A stretch of 64,000 nt of DNA from Friedmanniella luteola (GTDB lineage: Bacteria; Actinomycetota; Actinomycetes; Propionibacteriales; Propionibacteriaceae). Below the pieces are notes generated by a model. The model saw only the letters and a program-made list of their open reading frames with translations, did not search any database and was not told where the DNA came from. Shown here one piece after another: positions 33,368 to 42,900 of this stretch (within the stretch, counting starts at the first letter, position 1; every line of letters starts with the position of its first letter). Position numbers and translations under genes: made by a program. The DNA is taken from the NCBI RefSeq assembly GCF_900105065.1, contig NZ_LT629749.1:496001-560000 (forward strand). Direction: 5' to 3'.

Positions 33368-34027
33368 CTAGCCGGTCTCGCTGGGGCTGGGGCTCGGCCC
33401 GGGACTCGCGCTGCCGCTGGCCTCCGGGCTGGGGATCGGGGTCTGCGGTTCGGCGCTCGGGGTGATGCTGATGCCCGTCGAGGGCGAGGGGCTGGCCGAC
33501 GTGCCGATCGAGCGCCACTCCGGCAGGGTGCCGTCGACGATCGGGCAGTTGAGCGCGACCGGGCCGGAGCCCTCGAACTCCATCGTCACCGACGCGGCGC
33601 CGCCCGCGACCAGCGCGGGGGCGGACACCGTGATCAGGGGTCCGTTCGTGAGCACGACCAGCCGGCCGGCGGGCAGCTCGACCGGGGCCGGGACCTCCGC
33701 GGTGACGGCCGGGGCGGGGGAACCCGACAGCGGGGACGGGACGACGGCGACCGCGGTCAGCGTGTCGCCCCCGCCGCTGAGGATCGAGGCGCTGATGAAC
33801 GCCTCGCCCTCGGTGCGGGAGACCACCACGAGGTTGCGGATCTTCAGCTGGTTGTCGGCCCCGACGTCGAGGTTGGTGCCGTCGGCGGGTGTGTAGGGCT
33901 GCGACGTCTGCGCGTCGAAGCCGCAACCCGCCGCGGACCCGAGGAGGCCGAGCGAGAGCACCGTCGCCATCAGGGCGCGGGCGCCACGGCCCCTTGCACG
34001 TCCTGCCGGACGCCTGTCTTGTGACAC
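33368..34027 (-). CDS. LpqE-like lipoprotein
   Basis: A 219-residue lipoprotein. Residues 1-37 form a basic signal peptide (RARGRGARALMATVLSLGLL) with lipobox SAAGC. The mature part has a beta-sandwich-like region (LVVVSRTEGEAFISASIL, VELPAGRLVVLTNGPLITV) resembling PCu(A)C/DUF461-type domains, then a Ser/Pro-rich tail. Its place divergent from carD matches LpqE in mycobacteria. No Met/His copper site is obvious, so metal binding is doubtful. GTG 34027 gives a normal signal; longer in-frame starts would not. Confidence 0.72.
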   Translation of the reverse strand: MSQDRRPAGRARGRGARALMATVLSLGLLGSAAGCGFDAQTSQPYTPADGTNLDVGADNQLKIRNLVVVSRTEGEAFISASILSGGGDTLTAVAVVPSPLSGSPAPAVTAEVPAPVELPAGRLVVLTNGPLITVSAPALVAGGAASVTMEFEGSGPVALNCPIVDGTLPEWRSIGTSASPSPSTGISITPSAEPQTPIPSPEASGSASPGPSPSPSETG

Positions 34028-34217
34028 GAGGTCGACTCCCGCCTGCCTGAGATGACACCTTGCTCTGCTGGACACTGCCCGCAGCCTATCCAGTCGCCCG
34101 AGGTCGCTGCACCGGCTCACCGTCCGGGGTCCCCCCGCGTGTCCCACGCCACACCCGCTGCACACGCATCGAGGTTTTGTCAAGCGTCGATGTGGGCCGC
34201 GACCGGCCTCTGGCTAG

Positions 34218-34257
34218 CGCAAACGCCTCTTTTGCGAACCTGAGAGCGTGCTAAACT
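34218..34257 (+). promoter_or_regulatory. carD promoter region with inverted repeat
   Basis: CGCAAA (34218-34223) and TTTGCG (34231-34236) form an inverted repeat around the probable -35, and TAAACT (34252-34257) is the likely -10. The leader is about 22 bases, with AAAGGGG before the carD ATG. This is one of the most AT-rich spots in the window. Confidence 0.5.
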
Positions 34258-34285
34258 TGAGGTCGCGAAAGGGGTACCGAACAAT

Positions 34286-34771
34286 ATGACCTTCACAGTC
34301 GGTGAGACGGTGGTCTACCCAAATCATGGGGCTGCCGTGATCGAGGACATCGAAACCCGTCAGATCAAAGGTGAGGACAGGCTCTACCTCGTCCTCCGCA
34401 TCGTAGGGCAGACCGACCTGATCGTCCGGGTCCCGGCCTGCAACCTGGACCTCGTCGGGGTCCGTGACGTCGTGGACGCGGACGGCCTCGAGAAGGTGTT
34501 CGGCGTGCTCCGCGCCCCGCACACCGAGGAGCCGACCAACTGGTCGCGTCGGTACAAGGCGAACCTCGAGAAGCTGCACTCGGGCAACGTCATGAAGGTC
34601 GCCGAGGTCGTCCGTGACCTCTGGCGTCGTGAGCGCGAGCGTGGCCTCTCCGCCGGTGAGAAGCGCATGCTGGCCAAGGCCCGTCAGATCCTCACCTCCG
34701 AGCTCGCGCTGGCCGAGCGCGTCCCGGAGGACAAGGCCGAGATCCTGCTGGACGAGGTCCTCGCGTCCTGA
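34286..34771 (+). CDS. carD: CarD-family RNA polymerase-binding regulator
   Basis: A 161-residue essential transcription factor. The N-terminal Tudor-like RNAP-interacting domain ([20 protein letters not shown]) binds the beta subunit; the C-terminal helical domain has the conserved Trp in [10 protein letters not shown] and basic DNA-contacting helices. It stabilises open complexes, notably at rRNA promoters. ATG 34286 has a clear Shine-Dalgarno. The first 40 codons use unusually many A/T-ending codons for this genome. Confidence 0.96.
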   Translation: MTFTVGETVVYPNHGAAVIEDIETRQIKGEDRLYLVLRIVGQTDLIVRVPACNLDLVGVRDVVDADGLEKVFGVLRAPHTEEPTNWSRRYKANLEKLHSGNVMKVAEVVRDLWRRERERGLSAGEKRMLAKARQILTSELALAERVPEDKAEILLDEVLAS

Positions 34772-34811
34772 TCTCCACCCGTCGAGCGCCGTGCCGCGTG
34801 CGGGTCTGCTG

Positions 34812-35285
34812 ATGCAGATCCGCACCGGCATCGGGGTCGACGTGCACCGCCTCGCTCCGGGCCGTCCGATGACGGTCGCGGGGCTTCTGTTCGTCGACGA
34901 GCCGTCGGGCCCCGAGGGCCACTCCGACGGCGACGTCGTCGCCCACGCCGCCTGCGACGCGCTGCTCAGCGCCGCCGGGCTCGGCGACCTGGGCAGCAAC
35001 TACGGCACGTCCGACCCGCGCTGGTCGGGTGCCCCGGGCGTCGACTTCCTCACCGAGACCGCGCAGCGGGTGCGCGCCGCCGGCTACGAGATCGGCTCGG
35101 TGGCGGTCCAGCTGGTCGGCAACCGGCCGAAGCTGGGCCCGCGCCGGCAGGAGGCCGAGCAGGTGCTGGGCGAGGCCGTCGGCGCGCCCGTCTCGGTCGC
35201 CGGCACCACCACCGACGGGCTGGGCCTGACCGGCCGCGGCGAGGGCGTCGCCGCCATCGCCACCGCCGTCGTCCACCGCGCCTGA
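34812..35285 (+). CDS. ispF: 2-C-methyl-D-erythritol 2,4-cyclodiphosphate synthase
   Basis: A 157-residue MEP-pathway enzyme that cyclises CDP-ME 2-phosphate. It has GIGVDVHRL (metal His), [18 protein letters not shown] (Asp/His ligands), [15 protein letters not shown] and the C-terminal [20 protein letters not shown] 34812 gives the usual length; an in-frame GTG at 34791 is possible. It follows carD by 40 bases with no ispD between them, unlike the common carD-ispD-ispF order. Confidence 0.95.
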   Translation: MQIRTGIGVDVHRLAPGRPMTVAGLLFVDEPSGPEGHSDGDVVAHAACDALLSAAGLGDLGSNYGTSDPRWSGAPGVDFLTETAQRVRAAGYEIGSVAVQLVGNRPKLGPRRQEAEQVLGEAVGAPVSVAGTTTDGLGLTGRGEGVAAIATAVVHRA

Positions 35286-35339
35286 CCGGCCGCACCAGCC
35301 GCCCCGCTCGGTCACCGCAGCCCGGGTGCCCCCCCCCGC

Positions 35340-36449
35340 TCAGCGGACCAGGTTCGACTTGGCCGTGTAGGTGTTGCAGGCGCTGACGTCACCGCTGTTG
35401 AGGCCGGTCTGGCCCCAGTACTCGCGCGAGCGGGCCAGGCCGTGGTTGCCGACGATGTCCGCGTCGCCGCTGACCGAGTCGTCGCCGACGGCCCGGTAGA
35501 CGTCGAGGATGCCCCGGACGTCGGACTGCTCGATCCGCAAGGAGCCGGACACCGACCGCAGGAACATGCCCGAGAGGCAGTCCGCCTGGACCTCCAGGCG
35601 CCGGGAGAGCCCCAGCTCGGTCGACTCGTCACCGGCCTGCTGGCCGAGCGCCTGCGACGAGATGAGGATGGCGGTCCGCGCCTGCAGGGCGTGCCCGAAC
35701 TCGTGGGCCATGACGACGTCGGCGCCCCACTTGTCGGTCGCCACCACGGGGACGGCGTCGTCGAGCAGGTTGCTGTAGTAGACCTGCTGGTCGGCGCCGC
35801 AGTAGAAGGCGTTCACCCCGCTCTTGCCGCAGCGGGTGGTGATCTCCTCGCCGTAGACGGTGACGGTCGGCCGGACGATCTGGAACCGGGCACCCTCCAC
35901 TGGCGGCTGCCAGACCCGGACCAGGCACTCCATCAGACCCGAGAAGTGCTCCTCCAGCTCGCTGTCGCTGGCGTCGCCGACGTCGATCGGGTCGGCGTCG
36001 CAGCGGACCGGCGTGGGGGTGGCCTGCCGGTAGAACGGGTTGGCGACCAGCAGCTGCTCGGCCTCGTCGTAGGTCTCGGGCTGCGGCAGGGCCGGCGGGC
36101 TCGTGTCCGGCGGCGGCACCTGGTAGTTGTCGTTCTGGTAGGCCGTGTCGGACGTGCCGCCGTCGGCCACGTTCGACACCGCCAGGGCCGCCACCATGAG
36201 CAGGCCGAGGACGACCCCGGTCATCAGCAGCGCCCGGATCGGGCTGCGCCCGCGAGGTGCGGGGCCACGCGGCGGCTGGCCGTAGGGCTGCAGCCCCGGC
36301 CGGCCGTACGGGTTCGTCGCGGGGCCGCGCTGCCCGCCCCAGCCCTGGGGCGCCTGCCCGTACGGGTTGTAGCCGTACGGGTTCCGCCCGGCCGGGGCCC
36401 GCCCGGGGGCGTTGCCGGGCGGCGGGGGTCCCCAAGGTCGCTGGCTCAC
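35340..36449 (-). CDS. Membrane-anchored neutral zinc metallopeptidase (YpfJ family)
   Basis: A 369-residue type II membrane protein. Residues 1-70 are a cytoplasmic Pro/Gly-rich tail with NPYG repeats, about 72-92 is a membrane helix, and the extracellular domain carries HEFGH (His249, Glu250, His253). Downstream Glu and Asp residues in LEVQADCLSGMF complete the zinc site. Six extracellular Cys could form disulfides. GTG 36449 is the first sensible start. The substrate is unknown. Confidence 0.86.
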   Translation of the reverse strand: MSQRPWGPPPPGNAPGRAPAGRNPYGYNPYGQAPQGWGGQRGPATNPYGRPGLQPYGQPPRGPAPRGRSPIRALLMTGVVLGLLMVAALAVSNVADGGTSDTAYQNDNYQVPPPDTSPPALPQPETYDEAEQLLVANPFYRQATPTPVRCDADPIDVGDASDSELEEHFSGLMECLVRVWQPPVEGARFQIVRPTVTVYGEEITTRCGKSGVNAFYCGADQQVYYSNLLDDAVPVVATDKWGADVVMAHEFGHALQARTAILISSQALGQQAGDESTELGLSRRLEVQADCLSGMFLRSVSGSLRIEQSDVRGILDVYRAVGDDSVSGDADIVGNHGLARSREYWGQTGLNSGDVSACNTYTAKSNLVR

Positions 36450-36587
36450 GGGGGTGAGCCTAACCGGGGGCCGGGGCGTCGGGGCGGGGGAGCGGACGGG
36501 CGTGGCGGATCGCGGCCCGGGCGATCGGAGGCGCGAAACAGCCCCGGCCACCCCCGCGCGGCCGGCCGGGGATGGGAGGGTGTCTCC

Positions 36588-38300
36588 GTGCCCGCTCACT
36601 CTGCATCGACGACGCCCACCCGCCGCCGCGTCGGGTCGCTCCTCGCCGCCTGCGCGGTGGCCACCGGCCTGTGGGCCGGGCCGCTGGCTGTCCCTGCCTC
36701 CGCGGAGGGCGCGGCCTCCCGCGTCGTGGTCGACGGGTCGCTGGCGAAGGACGGGACCCTGGTGGTCACCGAGACGATCACCTTCAGCGGCGCAGCCCCC
36801 GCCGAGCTGGAGCAGCAGCTCGAGACCCGCGAGAACCTCGTCGGCGACCGGCAGTACGTGCAGGAGGTGTCGGCGGTCACCGGGACGGCCGGCGGCGACC
36901 CGGCCACGCCGGCCGTCGAGGTCGACGGGCGCTTCACGACCGTGACGCTGCCCACCGGCGGGGCCTCGGAGGTGACCCTCGGCTACACCGTCACCGGTGC
37001 CGTGGTGAACCTCGAGGGCGGCGAGACGGCGTTGCGCTGGCCCCTGCTGCAGGGGTTGAGCGTCAGCGTCGACCAGTTCGAGGGCACCGTGCAGATCCCC
37101 GGCGCCTTCAGCTACGTCAAGTGCACCGCGGGCCCGCCCAACTCGACGGTGCCCTGCGAGGTCGCCTCCGCGGGCACCGAGAACGCCCGGGTCCCGACCT
37201 TCCGCGACGGGCCCCGCGGTCAGGGCGAGGTGGTCGTCGTCGACATCGGCTTCCCGGCGGGCGCCCTGACCGCCAACGAGGTCGTCGACCGCCGCTGGAC
37301 CGTCGGCCGCGCCTTCTCCGCCGACCCGCTCCCGCTGGGCCTCGCCCTCGGTCTGCTCGTGCTGGGCGGGCTGGCCCTCCTGCTGGTGCACCGCCGCCGG
37401 GGGTCCGACCAGCGCACGGCGTCCGGCGAGGTCGGCCGGGTCGCCGAGTTCGCCCCGGTCGCCGCCGGGCAGAGCGAGTTCCGCGTCGTCGACGACATCC
37501 GCCCCGGCCACATCGGCACGGTCGCCGACGAGCGCGTCGACCCCATCGACATCACCGCGACCCTGGTCGACCTCGCCGTCCGCGGGCACCTGCTGATCAC
37601 CGAGCTGCCGCGGGAGACCGAGTTCGGCCGCACCGACTGGGACCTCACCCGGCTCTCCGGCGCGGACGAGCTCAAGCCGTTCGAGCGGAGCCTGCTGGAC
37701 GGCATCGCGCCGGCCGGCGGCAACGTCCTCGTCTCCCAGGTGGCCGAGCGCGTCCAGGCCTCCGTCGGCGACGTGCAGGACAAGCTCTACGACGAGGTCG
37801 TGGCCAACGGCTGGTTCGAGCGGCGGCCCGACGCCATCCGCAACCGCTGGACGCAGCTGGCGCTGTCCGCGCTGATCGCGGCCGTCGTCGTCACCGTCCT
37901 GCTGGCCGCCTTCACGACCTTCGGCCTCATCGGGCTGGCGCTCGTCGTGCTGGCCCTCGGCCTGGTGTTCGTCGCGCAGGAGATGCCGAGCCGGACCGCC
38001 AAGGGCACGGCGCTGCTGGGCGGGCTGGGCGCGCTGCGCTCGGACCTGATGAGCCAGCCGACCAGTCAGCTGCCCCCGGGGCGGGAGCTGGACGAGATCT
38101 CGCAGGTGCTGCCGTACACGATCGTGCTGGGCGGCCGCGACCGGTGGCTGGACGCCCTGGTCTCGGCCGACGACGACGACGACGCGGACGCCACCGACCT
38201 GTCCTGGTACCACGGTCCCGCGGGCTGGCACCTGCGGGACCTGCCGGACTCCCTCCGCAACTTCGTCACCACCGTCACCGGGAGCCTCTTCAGCCGGTGA
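36588..38300 (+). CDS. DUF2207 predicted membrane protein
   Basis: A 570-residue protein. A signal peptide covers about residues 1-38, followed by an extracellular beta-rich DUF2207 domain (VVVDGSLAKDGTLVVTETIT), a membrane helix (LPLGLALGLLVLGGLALLLV), a cytoplasmic region with winged-helix-like segments, then two further helices (LALSALIAAVVVTVLLAAF). The tail contains an acidic DDDDDADATD run. GTG 36588 has GGGAGG at 7 bases. DUF2207 function is unknown. Confidence 0.85.
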   Translation: MPAHSASTTPTRRRVGSLLAACAVATGLWAGPLAVPASAEGAASRVVVDGSLAKDGTLVVTETITFSGAAPAELEQQLETRENLVGDRQYVQEVSAVTGTAGGDPATPAVEVDGRFTTVTLPTGGASEVTLGYTVTGAVVNLEGGETALRWPLLQGLSVSVDQFEGTVQIPGAFSYVKCTAGPPNSTVPCEVASAGTENARVPTFRDGPRGQGEVVVVDIGFPAGALTANEVVDRRWTVGRAFSADPLPLGLALGLLVLGGLALLLVHRRRGSDQRTASGEVGRVAEFAPVAAGQSEFRVVDDIRPGHIGTVADERVDPIDITATLVDLAVRGHLLITELPRETEFGRTDWDLTRLSGADELKPFERSLLDGIAPAGGNVLVSQVAERVQASVGDVQDKLYDEVVANGWFERRPDAIRNRWTQLALSALIAAVVVTVLLAAFTTFGLIGLALVVLALGLVFVAQEMPSRTAKGTALLGGLGALRSDLMSQPTSQLPPGRELDEISQVLPYTIVLGGRDRWLDALVSADDDDDADATDLSWYHGPAGWHLRDLPDSLRNFVTTVTGSLFSR

Positions 38301-38307
38301 CCGTGCC

Positions 38308-38367
38308 GGGCCCGGCCACCGCGCGCCGGGCCCGGCCACCGCGCGCTGGGCCCGGCCACCGCGCCCT
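38308..38367. repeat. Three tandem 20-bp repeats
   Basis: Units start at 38308, 38328 and 38348, each beginning GGGCCCGGCCACCGCGC with 0-2 changes. A diverged CCTGAGCCTGTCG element follows at about 38365-38404. Confidence 0.85.
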
Positions 38368-38407
38368 GAGCCTGTCGCCGCCGCCCTGCGCCTGTCGAAG
38401 GGCCGGG

Positions 38408-38413
38408 TACCGT
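38408..38413 (+). promoter_or_regulatory. -10 hexamer of a leaderless promoter
   Basis: TACCGT ends 7 bases before the photolyase ATG at 38421. Confidence 0.45.
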
Positions 38414-38420
38414 CGGGCCC

Positions 38421-39890
38421 ATGCGCCGCCGTTGGCTGTTCGGGGACCAGCTGGGTCCCGCCTTCCTCGACGACCCGGCGCAGCCGGTGCTGATGATCGA
38501 GGCCCACGGCGTGCTCCGCCGTCGGGCGTTCCACCGGCAGAAGGCGCACCTGGTGCTCTCCGCCCTGCGGCACCGGGCCGCTGAGCTGGGGGACCAGGCC
38601 CTCTACCTGGTGACCGACACGTACCGCGAGGGTCTGGCCCAGGTCGACGAGCCGCTCGACGTCGTCCAGCCGACGTCCTGGGCGGCGTTGCACCTCGTCG
38701 ACCGGCTGGCCGAGGAGCGGGACGTCCTCCGGCTGCCCGCCCGCGGCTACGCCACCTCCCGGGCCGACTTCACCGCCTGGGCCGACGCCCGGCAGGGTCG
38801 CCGGCTGCTGATGGAGGACTTCTACCGGGACTCCCGGATGCGGCTGGACGTGCTGATGGAGGGTCGTGACCCGGTCGGCGGGCGGTGGAACTTCGACGCC
38901 GACAACCGCGAGCCCCCGCCGAGGACGCCGACGCTGGGGCTGCCCGAGCCGTCGTGGCCGGTCGAGGACGAGATCGACGCGCAGGTCCGCGAGGACCTGG
39001 ACCGGCTGGAGCGGGAGGGCGTCCGCTTCGTCGGGCAGGACGGGCCCCGGCGGTTCGCGGTCACCCGCGCCGAGGCGCTGAACGCCCTCGACGACTTCGT
39101 GCAGAACCGGCTGGCCACCTTCGGCCGCTACGAGGACGCGATCCTCGCGGGCGACCGCTGGATGTCCCACTCGATGCTGTCGGCGCCGGTCAACCTCGGG
39201 CTGCTCGACCCGCTGGAGGAGGTCGACGCCGCCGTCGAGGCCTACCGGTCCGGGGAGGCCCCGATCAACGCCGTCGAGGGCTTCGTCCGGCAGGTGATCG
39301 GGTGGCGCGACTACATCTGGCACCTGTACTGGTACCTGGGCGAGGACTACCGCGACCGCAACGCGCTCGGGGCCGAGCGGGACGTGCCCGCCTGGTTCGT
39401 CGACCTCGACCCCGCCGGTACCGAGGCCGCCTGCCTCAGCTCGGCCCTCACCGGCGTCCGGGAGGACGCCTGGGCGCACCACATCCCGCGGCTGATGGTG
39501 CTCTCCAACTACGCGCTGCTGCAGGGCTGGAGCCCGCAGCAGATGACGGACTGGTTCCACCGCTCGTTCGTCGACGGCTACGACTGGGTGATGGTGCCGA
39601 ACGTCATCGGCATGTCCCAGCACGCCGACGGCGGGGTGCTGGCGACCAAGCCCTACGCCGGGGGCGGCAACTACATCAACAAGATGAGCGACCACTGCCG
39701 CGACTGCGTCTACGACCCGAGGCAGCGGCTGGGGGAGAAGGCGTGCCCCTTCACCGCGGGCTACTGGATGTTCCTGCACCGCAACCGGGAGCTGTTCGCC
39801 CGCAACCACCGGATGATGCGCTCGATCAGCAGCCTCGACCGGCTGGCCGACCTGGACGCCCTGGTCGCGGAGAACCCCGACCTGGCCTGA
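38421..39890 (+). CDS. Fe-S (6-4) photolyase / bacterial cryptochrome (PhrB family)
   Basis: A 489-residue photolyase-related protein. An N-terminal alpha/beta domain (WLFGDQLGPAFLDDP) is followed by the helical FAD domain. Cys338, Cys426, Cys429 and Cys442 have spacings 88, 3 and 13, identical to the four Cys that bind the [4Fe-4S] cluster in Agrobacterium PhrB (350, 438, 441, 454). NYINKMSDHCRDC and KACPF carry three of them. It would repair (6-4) photoproducts by light or act as a photoreceptor. Leaderless at ATG 38421. Confidence 0.92.
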   Translation: MRRRWLFGDQLGPAFLDDPAQPVLMIEAHGVLRRRAFHRQKAHLVLSALRHRAAELGDQALYLVTDTYREGLAQVDEPLDVVQPTSWAALHLVDRLAEERDVLRLPARGYATSRADFTAWADARQGRRLLMEDFYRDSRMRLDVLMEGRDPVGGRWNFDADNREPPPRTPTLGLPEPSWPVEDEIDAQVREDLDRLEREGVRFVGQDGPRRFAVTRAEALNALDDFVQNRLATFGRYEDAILAGDRWMSHSMLSAPVNLGLLDPLEEVDAAVEAYRSGEAPINAVEGFVRQVIGWRDYIWHLYWYLGEDYRDRNALGAERDVPAWFVDLDPAGTEAACLSSALTGVREDAWAHHIPRLMVLSNYALLQGWSPQQMTDWFHRSFVDGYDWVMVPNVIGMSQHADGGVLATKPYAGGGNYINKMSDHCRDCVYDPRQRLGEKACPFTAGYWMFLHRNRELFARNHRMMRSISSLDRLADLDALVAENPDLA

Positions 39891-39908
39891 GCCGGCCGGG
39901 AGACGGCC

Positions 39909-39942
39909 GAGCCCGGCCGACCTCGTGAGGTCGACCGGGCTC
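39909..39942. terminator. Bidirectional terminator hairpin
   Basis: A 16-bp stem with one mismatch (39909-39924 with 39927-39942) between the convergent photolyase and subtilase genes. Confidence 0.75.
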
Positions 39943-39965
39943 GTGGTCGTGCGTGCTGCTCCGGG

Positions 39966-42900
39966 TCAGCCGGCGGGCGTCGCGTGCAGCGTCTGCGCCT
40001 CCGCCCGGGTGCCGTCCACCCCGTGCAGGTGGAGGATGAGCGCCCGGGGGAGCGGCCCGGCCGCGGCGGTGCGGTAGGGGATCTTCGTCCCCGCCACATC
40101 CGGGTACACGATGCCGTCGACCTGGACGCCCGGGTTGACGACGTCGAAGGCGACGGCGGGCGTCTGGTCCTGGATGTTCTCCGTGAGCGGCGAGGCGTAG
40201 TAGTTGAACGTCCCCACCCGGTAGGTGATGGGGAAGGTCGACGCCGCGTCGGTGACGCCGATCGCGGCCGCGGAGACCGGGATCAGGAGCGTGTTGGTGT
40301 CGAAGACGTTGGTCTCGAAGTCCCCGTCGCCGAAGTTGAGCGGCTGGACGTCCACCAGCTGCTCGTCGGGGTCCTTGCGCAGGTCGAAGGTGAGGGCGTT
40401 GTAGATGTCCGTGTCGGTCTCGGCCTGCACGATGGTCTCGAAGTCGGCCTTGCCGTCACCGGTGGTGTCGATGTCGACGAACGGGGTGTTGTAGTGCCCG
40501 ATCGTGGACATGTTGCCCCACGTGCTGAGCCCGAACCAGAGCGCGCCGTCGGCCTTGCTCCCGTTGTCGCCCGCGACGGCGCCGGCGCCGACGTAGTGCA
40601 GGTCACCGGCCTTGGTCGCGTAGGTCGCCGCGCAGCCGGCCGCCTGGACGCCGCCGCACTTCGGCTGCCGAGGGCTGTTGTAGCCCAGCGTCAGCACCGA
40701 CAGCTTCGACTCGAAGGCCGTCGACCCGCCGCCCTGGGCGAACCCGGTGCCCTTGACGACCAGGGTGGGGGTGCCGCCCGGCGTGGTGTCGTCGGCGTGG
40801 GTGGTCGAGGCGGGCTTGGCCGCCCCGTACACCGGCACCCGGAGGGCCGTCTTCCCGGCGGGCGTGACGAGCAGCCGGCCGGACGCGTCCGACACGTACT
40901 GCCGCGCCCGCTCGAGCGGCTCGTCGTCCGGCCCGACGAAGAAGGCGTCGGTCTGCGTCTCGGCCATCGTCGGGTCGAGGGTGTGCCGCAGCTTCGCCGT
41001 CGTCACCGTCATGGTGACCGTGACGTCGACGTACCGGCCGGCCTTGATCGTCACCTTGGACTTGCTGGCCTTGTAGCTGACGCCCGGCTGGGTGACGACC
41101 GGCTGGTAGGCCACCGTGGCCGTGGTGGTCTTCTTCGCGTTGTTGCGGATGCGGACCTGCTGGGTCCTGGTGACCTTCGCCTTGTCGGCCGGCACGGCGA
41201 CGACGCCGAAGGAGGCGCTGACCGCGCCACGGCCCAGCGTGTAGGCCAGCACCTCGGTCTTGACGGCGGCGAGCGCGTCGACGCGGCCGGCGCCGACCCG
41301 GGCCGGCCCGTACCTCAGGCCCTTCCGGCTCGGCTCGGTGTAGACGTCGTGACCGGCGGTGTTCATCACCGCGGCCTTCACCCGCTCGACGTTCCAGGAG
41401 GGGTGGGCCGCCCGCACGAGGGCGGCGATCCCGGCGGTGGCCGGGGAGGCCATCGAGGTGCCGGAGATGGTCAGCTGGTCGTTCCCGGTGCCCATGCCCG
41501 CGGAGGTGATGGTGTCGCCGGGGGCGGTGACGTCGGGCTTGACGACGCCCGGCTGGCCGTGGCCGCCGCGCGAGCTGAACGAGGAGAGCGTGTCGGTGAT
41601 CGCGGGCGTGATGCTCTTGATGGTCCCGCGGAGCGACCCGTCGAAGGTGACGGCCAGGGTGCCGGCGGTCACGGCCGGCCGCAGCCGGTCCGTCCCCGCC
41701 TTGGGCAGCTGGACGACGGGGATGGTCGGGCTGCCCGTGATGCCGGCGTCGAACACGTCGACGCCCGCGGTGTAGATGGCCCCGACGGCGCCGGCGGCGG
41801 CGACGTTGGCGGCCCGCGCAGCGGAGCCGCAGAGCCGGGTGGCGTCGTCGTCGTCCCACTCGAGCCAGGCCACCTTGCCGTCGACCTTGGCGGCGTCCGC
41901 GGTGCCCAGCGGGGCGCAGCCGTCGGCGTTGGCGGTGGACAGGGCCACGACCTGGCCCGAGACGGGCGCCTTGTCGGCCCACGGGTAGGCGACGGAGAAC
42001 TGGCTGGCGACCACGCCCGCGAGGTCCGTGGGGGCGGTGACCCGGAGGCCGTCCCGGAGCTGCAGCTCGTCGACCGAGCTGGCGACGGCGAGCGAGCGGA
42101 CCGCGTTGCCCGGGGAGCCCGCGGCGTCGGTCAGGTCACCGGCGTTGCCGGCGGCCATCACCGGCAGCACGCCGTTCTTCGCCAGCACGTCGACCACGGC
42201 GTTCTCCGGGTCGTCGGCCGCCGAGAAGTCGCTGCCCAGCGACAGGTTGACGATGTCGAGGTGGTCGGCGAAGTCGCCGTCCCCGTTCGGGTCGAGCGCC
42301 CAGTCCAGGGCGGGGATGACGGCGTCGGTCGAGCCCTCGCAGCCGAAGACCTTCAGCGCGTAGAGGGAGGCCTGGGGCGCCATGCCCGGGCCGATCCGCA
42401 TGCCGTACAGCTTGCTGCGGTCGAGGGTGGTGTAGCTGCCCCGGTAGGTGGAACCGTCGGCGTTGACGCCGTAGCCGGCCGCGGTGCCCGCCACGTGGGT
42501 GCCGTGCTCGTTGCAGTCCAGCGGGTTCCGGTCCGGTGAGGGGACGGGCTGGTAGGCCTCCGCGGCCGGGTCGGCGTTGTAGTCGTCGCCCACGAAGTCG
42601 GCGCCGCCGACGACCTTGGCGGTCCCGGCGAAGGTGCCCTGGCTCTTCAGGGCCTTGTCGTAGGCGCTGACGGTCCCGGCGCCGCCGAAGTCGGCGTGGG
42701 TGTAGTCGATGCCGGTGTCGATGATGCCGATCTTGACGCCCTTGCCGGTGACACCCGGGCTCTTCCAGGTGTTCACCGCCCGGGTGAGCTGGCTGGTGCT
42801 CGCGTTCGACACCTTCTTGGGCACGATCGGGGTGATCGCGACGACGTCGTCGCGCTCCGCGAGCGCCTTCAGCGTGTCGAGGTCGGCGACCATGCCCAGG

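Noticed and set aside
35340-39809. A 1489-codon open frame on the minus strand spanning three genes
   Set aside because: Only its last ~370 codons are a real protease. The rest is antisense to the DUF2207 and photolyase genes and has the low-complexity composition of a GC-rich shadow frame.
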